Assembly: GCF_013137895.1 (NCBI RefSeq)
Contig: NZ_CP053538.1
Location: forward strand, 4,185,001-4,249,000
From: Hymenobacter taeanensis
GTDB lineage: Bacteria; Bacteroidota; Bacteroidia; Cytophagales; Hymenobacteraceae
Reading direction: 5' to 3'
Length of the DNA stretch: 64,000 bases
Shown here: one piece after another, positions 48,221 through 57,960 of the stretch
Numbering within the stretch: the first letter of the stretch is position 1
Layout of the letters: each line of letters begins with the position of its first letter
Program-made: the position numbers and the translations under genes
Notes under the pieces: model-generated
Databases searched by the model: none
Told to the model about the DNA's origin: nothing
What the model saw: only the letters and a program-made list of their open reading frames with translations

Positions 48221-48256
48221 ACAGCCCCGGCCTCTGGTAGGTCGGGGCTGTGGTTT
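48221..48256 (+). terminator. Terminator of the VOC gene
   Basis: A 9-bp GC-rich stem (48221-48229/48243-48251) with a 13-base loop and GGTTTT tail. Confidence 0.75.
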
Positions 48257-48283
48257 TGCTAGGCCAGTAGACTAGGCATTCGC

Positions 48284-48496
48284 TTATCGCACGAAAAATC
48301 CTTTCTCTTCCCAAGCTTTAACATTTTGGGTGCGCACGAAGCGCGTTTCAATGTGGCCCCACGCATCTTGCTTGTACATTACCGTTTTGCCTTCCTCCCG
48401 CTTTTGCAAAGCCTGGAGTTGATCGGCATGAGATAGTACCGGCGCAGCTTCTTCGCTGGCTTTACGGGGACGGGAGCGTTTAACTGAAGTCGACAT
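48284..48496 (-). CDS. Small basic hypothetical protein
   Basis: A 70-aa protein starting MSTSVKRSRPRKASEE. The C-terminal part MYKQDAWGHIETRFVRTQNVKAWEEKGFFVR has a regular sequence that looks conserved. No membrane segment. ATG at 48496 is preferred to 48535. Not recognised. Confidence 0.6.
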   Translation of the reverse strand: MSTSVKRSRPRKASEEAAPVLSHADQLQALQKREEGKTVMYKQDAWGHIETRFVRTQNVKAWEEKGFFVR

Positions 48497-48910
48497 ACCA
48501 GGGCTAACGTAAGGAGACAACAAATAAGTGCACAATCACTCTTCAAGTCCCAGAAAGCTGACGAATAAGTATTAACTACAACAGTTGGCAACTCCGATTT
48601 TAGGTGGTGCAGCCATATGTTGGTGCGCACAAACCCAACTTAATTAGAGTTATGCCTTCCCCGCTATTGTCATGCGTACATGCCCATTCTCCGGCATACT
48701 ACACCTAAGCCCAAGAGTTTATTGTACTAATCTAGCGGAGCCGTATATCTGGTTCATTGATCCGGCTCAGGTCGCAACTGGTTCTTGCCTTTCGAACTAT
48801 TAACGCATACCTGTGTGTCGTACTCACGTACCTCAACAGCACAACCTGTATGTCTGTATGGTACACTGGGACGAGAGATGCGTCAGGCTATGCTAGCATC
48901 AGGCATTTCA

Positions 48911-48940
48911 TTCTTACTCTTAGCGTTCTTACTCTTAGCG
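48911..48940. repeat. 15-bp exact tandem duplication
   Basis: TTCTTACTCTTAGCG occurs twice in a row. In the frame of the small peptide it repeats FLLLA. Confidence 0.85.
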
Positions 48941-49136
48941 TTGGCGTTACACTCTTTCCTGGCTTCTATGTTGCTTAAAGTGGTACGTAAAGACAACTTC
49001 TATTGGTTATGTAAGAACCGGAGGTTTTTTTAGCAAACTTGTAATATTCATGTTATCCAAACCACTACTTTCTTGTAATTTTCCACTAATATTGCATTTA
49101 GATAAGGACTCGATTTTGTGAGAAAATGACAGTCTG

Positions 49137-49172
49137 GAGCGGTAGAGCCTAATACAGGGGGCGCTACCGCTC
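49137..49172. other. Isolated GC-rich hairpin
   Basis: GAGCGGTAG pairs with CTACCGCTC, extended by GCC/GGC after a mismatch, about 12 pairs in all. It stands in AT-rich DNA about 115 bases before a terminator-like stem, so it may be part of a small RNA. Confidence 0.4.
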
Positions 49173-49286
49173 TTATCTTCCTTGGACTGCTGTTTTAACT
49201 TGAAATTAATCAGGCTAAAAACTGGTAGTTAAACGTTACTTTCTCTGTCTCCATTGGAAATGGTTAGTCACTGGAAGAGAAATGTA

Positions 49287-49318
49287 AACGAGGCGGCTCT
49301 TTTCAGAGCCGCCTCGTT
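49287..49318. terminator. Orphan terminator-like stem
   Basis: A 14-bp perfect stem with TTTC loop (49287-49300/49305-49318) followed by CGTTTAT. No gene ends nearby on either strand. Confidence 0.6.
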
Positions 49319-49993
49319 CGTTTATAATAGGTTACGTAATGCTACGAACTACAAGCTTATAGGCAAAAGTTTATCAGCATAACTCTCTAAACAACAATAT
49401 ATTATATAAAACAAGGTACTAATTGGCTACTAGATAATAGAATACGAAAAAACCCCGGTGTTAGCGAGGCTTTTTCTGTTTCAATAGGCATGCAATACCT
49501 ATACTGAGAGCTTTAAGTAATAAGCATAGGTATAAGCAAATATACTCCGTCAACATGATAAAAAGATGATAATCTACTTATGCATAATCGTTAAACTACA
49601 TGTCACAAATTTACAGCCTTTAACACAGCATTAGTTATTACTGTTTCTCAACAGAAGAGCTCTCACTCTTTAATATAAAATAAATTATACTTATTGATAA
49701 AATACTACTTGTCACAATTCAGCTAAACAGTGCCTTTATGAAGTAATGAATAAAGAAGAGTTTTGTATCATAAAGCCTTTAATTATGCTCCCTACTGTCT
49801 GCCGCCCCGCTACCTTATCACAGTTACCGGCACTTTCTGTGCTTGCTATCTTACTCATGACGGGAGAAGGTATTCCTTCTATTAAATAAGCAAGTATATA
49901 GAATACCAACCTTTACGTGCCTGTGAATCACGAGAACAAACTTTAGGCTAGACATTTATCAATCAGCACTGGGCAGGCGCTATATTCACATTT

Positions 49994-52057
49994 ATGATAC
50001 GATGTGGATGTAGAGTTTTAGTAATCAACCTGCTAATAGGGTTTAGCCATGTTGTACAGGCCCAGAGCCCGCAGACCAAAAGGATACGCGTTGCCTTATC
50101 CACAGCTACTGCTGATACCAGCCGCGTACTACTACTGGCTGATCTAAGCGCCACCTATCGTTACTCCCGGTTCGACTCTGTGTTGTTCTATGCTCGGCAA
50201 GGGTTGGCGCTGGCCCGACGCATTGATTACCCCAAAGGTGAAGGGCGTTGCTTGTCTCGTCTTGGCATTTTACATAGTGAACGTGGCAATTTGCCTCAAG
50301 CCCTGCGCGTAGATTTACAGGCTCTGAGCTTAAATGAAGCCTCGCATGATACCGAGGGCACAGCTCGCACGCTCAATCAAACAGGGTTACTTTACTATGC
50401 TCTAGAAGATTATCAGCCTTCCCTGCGCTACTATTTCAGGGCCCTGCACTTGTATGACACGGCCCCGAACAGTGACCCATCTCAGGTGGTAAGCGTGCTC
50501 ACAAACATTGGAGCAAGCTATATGGGCACGGGTCAATTAGACTCTGCGGCTTACTTTCTTAATAAAGCCTGGCTGCTTACGCGCACCTCCCCCGCTGTGC
50601 ACCGGAGTTGCTGGGGTAACCCCGCCCCTTACGTGTTACGGGAGCTAGGTCTGTTAGAAGCTTCCCGCAAGCGCTCCCATGAAGCCCTTTCCTATTACCG
50701 CCAAAGCGCGAAAGTAGCGGGCCCCGAAAATGACTTGCGCAGTGCCTGCCGCTCCTATCAGTATATTTCAGAGCTGTACCAACAGAACGGACAGCTTGAT
50801 TCCTGCATTATTTATGCCCGCAAGGCCCTGGTGCTAAGCCAATCATTACCCTATGTGCTGGGCGTAGTGCGTAGCAGTAATTTGCTGACGGACAGCTTCA
50901 AGAAGCTAGATAAAGGGGATAGTACGCTCAAGTATATGAGCATCATGCTAGTGGCACAGGATAGCCTGTATAACCCTCAGCGTATCAAACAGCTGGATGC
51001 AATTGGCTTTGCGGAACAGCAACGGCTGCGCCAGTTGGAAGATGAGCAAGTGGCCTATGCTGCCAGAGTGCGCTTACTAGCGGCCATTGCGGGGGTTAGT
51101 GGGTTGCTCCTATTGGTTACCATACTCTGGCGCAACAACCGACAACAGCAGCATGCCAACCAACGGCTGCGAGCCCTTAATGAACAGGTAACCCACCAGG
51201 CCGAAGAACTCCTGGCGCAACGCGATAGTGTAACCCGCACCCTCCAAGAGCTAAAGATTACGCAAGGCCAGCTAGTGCTACGCGAAAGAATGGCCTCGTT
51301 AGGGGAATTGATGGCTGGGGTGGCCTACGAGATTCAAAATCCGGTTAGTTGCGTACGAAAGTACGCCGCCATTAGCGTTGACCTGTGCCAGGAAATAAAG
51401 ACGGAGCTCACGCAAACCGTTTTACCACTCGATGACAAAGAGCTAGTCGACGAGATGCTTCAGAACCTTGGGCGTAATCAGGAGAAGATTATGCACCATA
51501 GCCAGCGGGCCGAGTCAATTGTGCGGGGCATGTTGGAGTACTCGCACGCAGGCAATCAACCCAGGCAAGCTACTAACCTGAACCAGCTTGCGGAGGAATA
51601 TTTGCGCTTAACGTACCACGATATGCGAGCTAAAAGCCACTTGTTTAACGTGGCCTTGCTTCTCTACCCTGATCCGGCAGTAGGCTGGGTGGATATAGTT
51701 CGGCAGGACTTGGGGCGAGCTTTGGCAGGTGTGTATACCACGGCTTTTGCCTCCATTCAGCAGCGTTTGCTCCAGGGTGATGAAGAATATGTTCCGCAGG
51801 TCTCCCTCACCACTAAACGAATTGATTCAGAAGTGGAGATTTGCGTGCGTGATAATGGGGCTGGATATTCCGAAGCCACACAGCAGGCCTTATTCAAGCG
51901 CTTTCCAACGACGGATAGTATTTCAGATGCCACACTAGGCCTAGCGCTGAGTAACGACCTGCTAACAAAGAGCTACCGCGGCAAACTTTCTATGGTGTCA
52001 TTCGAGAATGAGTACACCGAGTATTTGATTTATCTGTCCTTGCCTCTATTGAGCTAA
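49994..52057 (+). CDS. TPR histidine-kinase-like protein lacking the phospho-acceptor His
   Basis: A 687-aa membrane sensor. A signal segment (LVINLLIGFSHVVQAQ) is followed by TPR repeats over about residues 30-340, one transmembrane helix near 360-378 (LLAAIAGVSGLLLLVTILW), a coiled coil and a kinase-like domain. Where relatives have AHEIQNP this one has AYEIQNP: Tyr445 (codon TAC, 51326-51328) replaces the His. The N-box is also changed (GRALAGVYTTAFASI in place of the NLxNNA type). DNGAGYSE and LGLALS remain. It is therefore probably a signalling pseudokinase. No response regulator is adjacent. Confidence 0.88.
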   Translation: MIRCGCRVLVINLLIGFSHVVQAQSPQTKRIRVALSTATADTSRVLLLADLSATYRYSRFDSVLFYARQGLALARRIDYPKGEGRCLSRLGILHSERGNLPQALRVDLQALSLNEASHDTEGTARTLNQTGLLYYALEDYQPSLRYYFRALHLYDTAPNSDPSQVVSVLTNIGASYMGTGQLDSAAYFLNKAWLLTRTSPAVHRSCWGNPAPYVLRELGLLEASRKRSHEALSYYRQSAKVAGPENDLRSACRSYQYISELYQQNGQLDSCIIYARKALVLSQSLPYVLGVVRSSNLLTDSFKKLDKGDSTLKYMSIMLVAQDSLYNPQRIKQLDAIGFAEQQRLRQLEDEQVAYAARVRLLAAIAGVSGLLLLVTILWRNNRQQQHANQRLRALNEQVTHQAEELLAQRDSVTRTLQELKITQGQLVLRERMASLGELMAGVAYEIQNPVSCVRKYAAISVDLCQEIKTELTQTVLPLDDKELVDEMLQNLGRNQEKIMHHSQRAESIVRGMLEYSHAGNQPRQATNLNQLAEEYLRLTYHDMRAKSHLFNVALLLYPDPAVGWVDIVRQDLGRALAGVYTTAFASIQQRLLQGDEEYVPQVSLTTKRIDSEVEICVRDNGAGYSEATQQALFKRFPTTDSISDATLGLALSNDLLTKSYRGKLSMVSFENEYTEYLIYLSLPLLS

Positions 52058-52442
52058 TTCAGTTGGCAATTTACTCAACCAGATTATTCCGATAAAATAG
52101 TGTGACGTTGGGTTATGCTTATGTCACGATAAAAGTGAATAAGGCTAAATTATACAGCCTTCAAGTAGCGTTTCTTTACTCTTCAACGCCTTTTACATCG
52201 CCAGGCTGCTGTTAAAACCAGCTGGAATAGCATGTCACGAATTGCGGGATTTAGGCCTTGGTTACCCCTGTGGATAGGTGCACTTTTGTATCACCCTCCG
52301 GCTAAGGAGCACATCGCCACTTAGCCTCGACCGTCCCCTTTCCACAACCAAATGCGCAAGCCGGAAAAGAGATTTTCCGGCTTGCGCATGGGTGCGTATA
52401 CATACTTCCTCGCTTCACAACGCAGCCAAGTAGCTGCTCAGC
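52058..52442. other. Spacer between convergent genes with a strong hairpin
   Basis: No gene seen. A 17-bp perfect stem with a GAGA-type loop (52352-52368/52373-52389) probably terminates one or both flanking genes, although T-runs are weak. Confidence 0.6.
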
Positions 52443-52871
52443 CTAGTGCCCACGCGCTAACAGGCCTATACCGAGTACAATACTAACTAAACCCAGCGCT
52501 TGCGACCAGGTAAGTGCTTCCCGCAACACAACCAGGCCCAAGACTGCCGTAAGCAGCACTGAGCCACCCACAATTACTGGGGTGCCTACGGATGAGGGCA
52601 CCCCTCTGCCAAAAACCACGAACGTTAGAATTTCGGCTAAGCCCACCCCTGCACCCGCTAGCATGGCCAGGCCCACTCCCGTACTACTCACTTCAAGTGG
52701 CTGCCCTTTATACCGCAGCCATAACAGCCATACGCTACCCAAACCAGCCGCTACCAGCTGTAAAATAACTGCGCCCGCCGCCGCTGAAATATGGCCGGCC
52801 GCCAGCTTGATAAAGAAATTATAGAGTGCCAGGAAAAGCGCCGTGAGGAGCGCAAGAATAAGCCAATGCAT
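52443..52871 (-). CDS. Half-size EamA-type transporter
   Basis: A 142-aa membrane protein with four to five hydrophobic helices, one EamA unit rather than the usual two. MHWLILALLTALFLALYNFFIKLAAG opens the unit and VLREALTWSQALGLVSIVLGIGLLARGH closes it with the EamA pattern. Such half-size DMT proteins are expected to dimerise. ATG at 52871; the frame reaches 52937 inside the neighbouring DUF4259 gene. Substrate unknown. Confidence 0.85.
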   Translation of the reverse strand: MHWLILALLTALFLALYNFFIKLAAGHISAAAGAVILQLVAAGLGSVWLLWLRYKGQPLEVSSTGVGLAMLAGAGVGLAEILTFVVFGRGVPSSVGTPVIVGGSVLLTAVLGLVVLREALTWSQALGLVSIVLGIGLLARGH

Positions 52872-52881
52872 AGAACGTGGT

Positions 52882-53274
52882 TTACTGCAAACGCTCAAGT
52901 ACTTCCTTCTGCAGCTCCTGCCAGGCTTGAGCATCATCGCTGTTCGCCCAATGCTGCTGCAGCGCCGACTGCTTGGCTATGGTTTGCACCGCCGCCCGGG
53001 CCATTCGCTTAAAGCTGGGGGCTTCAGCGGGAGTAAGCTGCACCGTGAGGGGGAGCAGATCGGCGGGCAGGTCGCGGCCGGGCTTACCCACTAGGGCCGC
53101 AACAATTTCGGCGGCGGCTAAAGCTTCCTGGGCAATTTCAGCCTCCAGCGGAGCAGAAGAGTCAGCGGCGGCTAGTGCTTCTGAAAGCAGAGCCAGGCTA
53201 TGCGTTGCGCGAAATTTGGCAGAAAAATCAGCTGCCGCATCGTTATCAAAATTGTGGTAGCCCCAGGTTGCCAT
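52882..53274 (-). CDS. DUF4259 protein, second copy
   Basis: A 130-aa paralog of the 37636 gene. It shares MATWGYHNFDNDAAADF, EALAAAEIVAALVGKPG and a C-terminal WQELQKEVLERL. It lies 10 bases before the small EamA gene on the same strand, probably one operon. Function unknown. Confidence 0.88.
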   Translation of the reverse strand: MATWGYHNFDNDAAADFSAKFRATHSLALLSEALAAADSSAPLEAEIAQEALAAAEIVAALVGKPGRDLPADLLPLTVQLTPAEAPSFKRMARAAVQTIAKQSALQQHWANSDDAQAWQELQKEVLERLQ

Positions 53275-53507
53275 ACGGTCTTCGGTAAGTGAGTGGTAGT
53301 AATACCAGACGAGATAACAGCCATTTTGTTCCGTACCGGGTGTTTACCTGGTTACCAGCAGAGTAGCTAACCTGCTTTCAGCCTAGGCATAGCTGTACAC
53401 CTTAACCTGAATATGAGAGCCAGTCTTAGGCCACTGCCAGCAACGTGTACTAAACCAGCAAGCTGGCAGAGACGCCTACACCCCGCAATAAACTAACCTG
53501 GCAGCAT

Positions 53508-54524
53508 TTACCGCAGCCTTTCCTTGAGCAACTCAATTTCTACTGCCGGCGAGATTTTCTCATACAGTACATGATAAGCGGCAGAAGTAATGGGCATGGG
53601 CACCTGTAGCTTCTTATTCAGCTCATAAATGCTCTTAACGGCATAGTACCCCTCTGCCACCATGTTCATCTCCATTTGCGCCGATTTTACGCTGTAGCCC
53701 CGGCCTATCATATTCCCGAACGTGCGGTTGCGCGAGAATTGCGAGTAGGCAGTTACCAGCAGGTCACCCAGATAGGCCGAAGCCGATAAGTCGCGGGGCT
53801 GTGGGTTGAGGGCATGTACAAAGCGGCGCATTTCCTGCACGGCATTCGACACTAGTACCGCCTGAAAATTATCACCGTAGCCCAGGCCGTGGGCAATGCC
53901 ACAGGTAAGCGCAATAATGTTTTTCATAACGGCACAGTACTCAATACCGTCGAGGTCCTGGGCGGGGTTTGCTTTCACATACCGGTTGCGCAAAAGGCAG
54001 CTGAATTCCTCTGCCAGCTCGGCATCGGGCGAGCCTATGGTGAGGTAGCTTTGTTTCTCCAGCGCTACCTCCTCGGCATGACAAGGCCCGGCCACCACGC
54101 CCAACCGGGTATGCGGCAGGCGAAACCGCTCGGCCACGTAATCGGTCACGAGCACATTCTTCCCCGGTATCATGCCTTTTATGGCCGAGATAACTCGCTT
54201 GTGCTTGAGAGAGTCGCGGTCCAGCTTATCAAGGGTGCTCTGCACGAAGGCCGCAGGAACAGCCAGCACCAGCCAATCAGCCTCCTGCACGGCGTCTTCT
54301 AAATCAGTTGTAGGATGCACCCGCGCCAAATCAAGCGCTACCGAGGACAAGTAGCGGGGATTGTGGCGCGTGCGTAGCAGGTGCTGCACGTCGTCTTTAC
54401 TGCGCATCCACCAGCCCACGCGTGCTCCGTTTTCTGATAGTATTTTGGTGAGTGCAGTAGCCCAAGAGCCGCCGCCAAGCATGGCAATTTTTTCCAAGCT
54501 GAGTTCGGATAATAAAGTGGTCAC
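53508..54524 (-). CDS. gpsA: NAD(P)H-dependent glycerol-3-phosphate dehydrogenase
   Basis: Makes sn-glycerol 3-phosphate from DHAP for phospholipids. The 338-aa protein has the Rossmann motif AMLGGGSWATALTKIL, VLAVPAAFV, SAIKGM, VAGPCHAEEV, the catalytic Lys in AVMKNIIALTCGIAHGLGYGDN, and TFGNMIGRGYSV. Length is typical. It is separated from the upstream efflux genes by a terminator. Confidence 0.95.
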   Translation of the reverse strand: MTTLLSELSLEKIAMLGGGSWATALTKILSENGARVGWWMRSKDDVQHLLRTRHNPRYLSSVALDLARVHPTTDLEDAVQEADWLVLAVPAAFVQSTLDKLDRDSLKHKRVISAIKGMIPGKNVLVTDYVAERFRLPHTRLGVVAGPCHAEEVALEKQSYLTIGSPDAELAEEFSCLLRNRYVKANPAQDLDGIEYCAVMKNIIALTCGIAHGLGYGDNFQAVLVSNAVQEMRRFVHALNPQPRDLSASAYLGDLLVTAYSQFSRNRTFGNMIGRGYSVKSAQMEMNMVAEGYYAVKSIYELNKKLQVPMPITSAAYHVLYEKISPAVEIELLKERLR

Positions 54525-54637
54525 AAAAGCAGAGAAACCGCCAGCAGTGTCTGCTCAGCTAACTCCTGACAGAGTACGGCATAGCTGCCGAGCCTACGCT
54601 AGGCCAGCCTGCATCTGCTAATCCTTCAATCTTAGCC

Positions 54638-54684
54638 AAAAAAAACGAGAGGCCGCCAGTGCTAGATGCACTGGCGGCCTCTCG
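54638..54684 (-). terminator. Terminator of the efflux adaptor gene
   Basis: A 16-bp perfect stem (54646-54661/54669-54684) followed on the minus strand by a run of eight T. Confidence 0.9.
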
Positions 54685-54734
54685 CATAGGCCTAGCGCGC
54701 AATTACTCAGGCAAATGCCAGTATTAGGTAAGGC

Positions 54735-56144
54735 TTAATTTTCTTCCTCCTGATCTTCTTTCAGCGCTGACTTATCTAGGGACTTTAGATCCTTAATGAC
54801 CACCGGGGCCCCATCTTTCAGGGTTTTAGACACGGCGCGGTAAGGGCCACTCACTAATTGGTCGCCGGCCTGAATGCCGCTCAGAACCTCCATGTTGTTC
54901 CGGTCGCTGATGCCGGTTTTCACTGGCGTCATAACGGCTTTACCATTCCGGATCAGGAATACGACCTGTTCCACCGGCTCCTCATTTACACTGGTTTGGT
55001 CTGCTGCGGAAGTACCTGCTCCGCCGCGGCTCACACGCACGGCTGGGGTGCCTTTGCCCTCAGCAGAAGTAGTGGCGCTGTCGGAACGGGTAGTCACGGC
55101 CATTAGGGGCACACTTAGCACGTTGGCTTTGCGCTCCGTGATGATATCAACGGAGGCCGTCATGCCCGGGCGGAAAGGCACTACCGCGCGCCCCTTCTCT
55201 GAGCGCAGCAGCTGCTGATAAGAAGCCGGCAGCAAACGGATGCGCACCTCAAACTCCGTAACGGCTTCTGCCGTGAGGGCATCTTTCGCCGTGTTGGCAA
55301 TGCTAGTCACCACGCCCCGAAACTTCTGGTTTTTGCTGGCATAGCTGTCCACCTCTACGTCGGCTGAGTCGCCGAGGCTGACGTTGATAATGTCATTCTC
55401 ATTCACACTTACGCGCACCTCCATGTTGTTGAGGTTGGCAATGCGCATAATTTCGGTACCTGCCATCTGCGAAGTACCAACTACCCGCTCGCCCTTCTTC
55501 ACGTTGAGCTTGCTCACGGTGCCACTAACGGGCGCGTAGATGGTGGTCTTGTCTAGGTTTTTGCGGGCTTCATCAAGGGAAGCCTGCGCGCTCTGCACGT
55601 TGCTTTGAGCCGCCCGAATGCTCTGCCGGGCCGAATTGATTTCTTCCTGTGAAGCCTCGTAGGCCGCTTTGCTGGCTTCAAAATCAGCCTGAGAAATTAC
55701 TTTCTGCTTATAGAGGGAAGCATTGCGCCGGTAGGTTAGCTCCGTTTGCTTGGCATTTGCCAGCAACTGCTGCAGCCGGGCCTGGGTTTGGGCTACGTTA
55801 GCCCGCTGCGTACCCACGGAAGCGGTTTGCATGTTCACCATGGCCTGATAGTTATCGGGGCGGATGCGCAGCAGCAGCTGGCCTTTCTTTACCGAATCAC
55901 CCTCCTCCACGTTAAGCTCAATAATTTCACCTGATACGTCGGGTGAGATTTTCACTTCCGTTTCCGGCTGCACCTTACCCGAGGCGCTTACCGTTTCAAC
56001 AATAGTGTTCGGACTGGCTTTAACGGCTAGTACTTCCGTGCCGGCAGGCTTACCGATCAGGCCCTGCTTTTTCGCCACAATATAGCCAACCAGCAGCAGC
56101 ACCACTATCCCCAGCAAAATGTACAGTACGCGGTTATTTTTCAT
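54735..56144 (-). CDS. Membrane-fusion adaptor of a tripartite efflux system
   Basis: A 469-aa HlyD/MacA-type periplasmic adaptor. An N-terminal helix (VLYILLGIVVLLLVGYIVA) anchors it. A split biotinyl-lipoyl domain (VSASGKVQPETEVKISPDVSGEI and IYAPVSGTVSKLNVKKGERV) surrounds a long coiled-coil hairpin rich in Gln/Ala. The beta-barrel and C-terminal DQLVSGPYRAVSKTLKDGAPV follow. It links an inner-membrane pump to TolC. The TolC gene is just upstream, but no pump gene follows; a terminator comes instead. Confidence 0.92.
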   Translation of the reverse strand: MKNNRVLYILLGIVVLLLVGYIVAKKQGLIGKPAGTEVLAVKASPNTIVETVSASGKVQPETEVKISPDVSGEIIELNVEEGDSVKKGQLLLRIRPDNYQAMVNMQTASVGTQRANVAQTQARLQQLLANAKQTELTYRRNASLYKQKVISQADFEASKAAYEASQEEINSARQSIRAAQSNVQSAQASLDEARKNLDKTTIYAPVSGTVSKLNVKKGERVVGTSQMAGTEIMRIANLNNMEVRVSVNENDIINVSLGDSADVEVDSYASKNQKFRGVVTSIANTAKDALTAEAVTEFEVRIRLLPASYQQLLRSEKGRAVVPFRPGMTASVDIITERKANVLSVPLMAVTTRSDSATTSAEGKGTPAVRVSRGGAGTSAADQTSVNEEPVEQVVFLIRNGKAVMTPVKTGISDRNNMEVLSGIQAGDQLVSGPYRAVSKTLKDGAPVVIKDLKSLDKSALKEDQEEEN

Positions 56145-56288
56145 TTATCTGCTAATCTAGTAGAGACTTACGTTATCAAAACCAAAGCTTCGCTTTAGTA
56201 ATGTCGTCTGGTATCTCCGTTCTGAGCTACCAGAGTAAAATCGTACTTCAAGCCGCTTTATTCCCGACCGAAAGTGTAGCCCGTGACC

Positions 56289-57797
56289 TTACAAGGCAAT
56301 GGGGCGGCCTTGGTAGAAGTCGAGCACTTTGCGGCGGAAGATGAACTCGTACTTGGCCTGAATCATGGTAGACTCGGCGGCGGTAAGGTTATTTTTCGCG
56401 ATGTTAAACTCTGTGCCATTCAGCAAGCCATTGTTAAACCGTATCTCGGCGTTGCGGTAGGCCGCGGTGAGGGCTTCCGTCTGGCGGCGAGATGAAAGGT
56501 AGCGGCGCTGAGCCGCAATGGCATCCGCGTAGGCCTGTTGAATATTTTGCCGGAGCGTGAGACGAGCCTGTTCAGCTCGCAGCTCCTGTTGCTGAATGTT
56601 TATCTGGGCCCGCTGCACGCTCGTTCGCGTCTGGAGGCCATTGAGAATGGGAACCTGCAAGGAGAACTGCAGGCTCTTACCCAGGTTGTCTTTCAGCTGC
56701 TGAGAAAACCTGGAGGGCAGCAGCTCCGGAATAGCCTGCTTAGGCTGCAGCAGGAAATACTGTGATGGAATGGGCTGTCCTCCTAGCCCTGATTGAAATA
56801 CGGGCACCTGCACGGCCGAGGTTGAGTCGCCGTTGAATACGCGAGCCAGGCGAGACGAAGAGAAACCAGTGAAAATACCAGCTCCGAAGGCCAGACGCGG
56901 ATAGTACCCTCCGCGGGCAATATCCAGGCTGCGTTGAGCAGAGCGCACGCGCAACTCGGCAGCCTTGATTTCTGGTAGCAGGCCCTGCGCCGTTTGGAAT
57001 GTGCCATCGGGGTCGGCCTCCACCAGGGGCTGATCATCAGGATCGGCCAGCACGGGCACATCAATCGCTAGGCCTGTGGGTGAGGGCAGGTTGAGTAGTT
57101 GGGCGAGCGTAAGCCGGGCCAGATCACGCTGGTTCTGCGAGGTAATCAGGTTAACCTCATCGGAGGCCTGCTGCGCCTGAATGTCGAGCAGGTTGCTTTC
57201 GGGTATGGCGCCTGCCTTCAGCAGCTTTTGCGTGCGCTCTACCTGCTGCACGGTGCTGTTTACGCGCACCTCATTGGTACGCACCAGCTCCTCAGCCAGC
57301 ACCAGCTGCAAAAAGGCGGAGGCTACGTTTAGGGCCAGATCATTGCGCGACTTCTCAATATCCAAGCTGCTGGCCTCCGAGTCGAGGGCATTGCGCTTGA
57401 CGGTGTTGCGCAGCTGAAAGCCCGAAAACAGCGTTACCTGGGTATTTGCCGAGAAATTGTTGGACCGAATAGTCTGACTAACGAAATCGTTGGTCAGGGG
57501 GTCAAGGCTGGTACCGTAGTTCCAGGCTTGAGTGCCGGATAGGTTGGCGGAAGGCAGCAGCGCCGCCCGGCTTTGGCGCAACGTGGCATTCTGTAGCTCC
57601 GAGGTAAGCTGCTGCTGGCGAACGGTGAGGTTGTTCTGCAGGGCATAATCAATCGCGCGTTGCAGGGTAAACGGGCCGGTGGGCGCAGTGGCCGCTAAGC
57701 TACCCGCGGGTGGCTGAGCGGGCGGAGTAGTCTGGGCTACAGCCGGAGTTGCTAGCAGGCCGGCCGAGAGGGGTAACAACCAGTAGAAACGCTTCAT
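56289..57797 (-). CDS. TolC-family outer-membrane efflux protein
   Basis: A 502-aa protein with signal peptide ending TPAVAQ. It has two related helical-barrel halves: LQRAIDYALQNNLTVRQQQL, then LRQSRAALLPSANLS, and later LQTAQGLLPEIKAAELRVRSAQRSLDIARGGYYPRLAFGAG. The C-terminal AAYRNAEIRFNNGLLNGTEFNIAKNNL is the repeat ending. It forms the outer-membrane channel for the adaptor encoded downstream on the same strand. Confidence 0.93.
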   Translation of the reverse strand: MKRFYWLLPLSAGLLATPAVAQTTPPAQPPAGSLAATAPTGPFTLQRAIDYALQNNLTVRQQQLTSELQNATLRQSRAALLPSANLSGTQAWNYGTSLDPLTNDFVSQTIRSNNFSANTQVTLFSGFQLRNTVKRNALDSEASSLDIEKSRNDLALNVASAFLQLVLAEELVRTNEVRVNSTVQQVERTQKLLKAGAIPESNLLDIQAQQASDEVNLITSQNQRDLARLTLAQLLNLPSPTGLAIDVPVLADPDDQPLVEADPDGTFQTAQGLLPEIKAAELRVRSAQRSLDIARGGYYPRLAFGAGIFTGFSSSRLARVFNGDSTSAVQVPVFQSGLGGQPIPSQYFLLQPKQAIPELLPSRFSQQLKDNLGKSLQFSLQVPILNGLQTRTSVQRAQINIQQQELRAEQARLTLRQNIQQAYADAIAAQRRYLSSRRQTEALTAAYRNAEIRFNNGLLNGTEFNIAKNNLTAAESTMIQAKYEFIFRRKVLDFYQGRPIAL

Positions 57798-57849
57798 ACA
57801 GTGTGATGCTTGCCTGCCTACAGGAAACAGGGTTAAAATAATTGTAGCC

Positions 57850-57865
57850 AGTGGCCTAGGCCACT
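57850..57865. repeat. 16-bp perfect palindrome of the recurrent word
   Basis: AGTGGCCTAGGCCACT joins two opposite copies of the window-wide word TGGCCTA, in the spacer upstream of the tolC-like gene. Confidence 0.8.
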
Positions 57866-57960
57866 AAGGTATAGGAACGCCAGGCCACTCTGGGGGCAAA
57901 TCAACGAACCGCCCCAATTCAGCCTCTAATCAGACTATTTTACCCATTAGCTTGCTTGCC

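Larger units (their letters stand above)
48497..49993. other. AT-rich gene-poor region, 1.5 kb
   Basis: No convincing gene. A possible 51-codon membrane peptide (48878-49033, MRQAMLASGISFLLLAF) overlaps an exact 15-bp tandem duplication (48911-48925/48926-48940) and is weakly supported. Two GC-rich hairpins occur in otherwise AT-rich DNA (49137-49172 and 49287-49318). A weak imperfect stem lies near 49445-49475. Confidence 0.5.
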
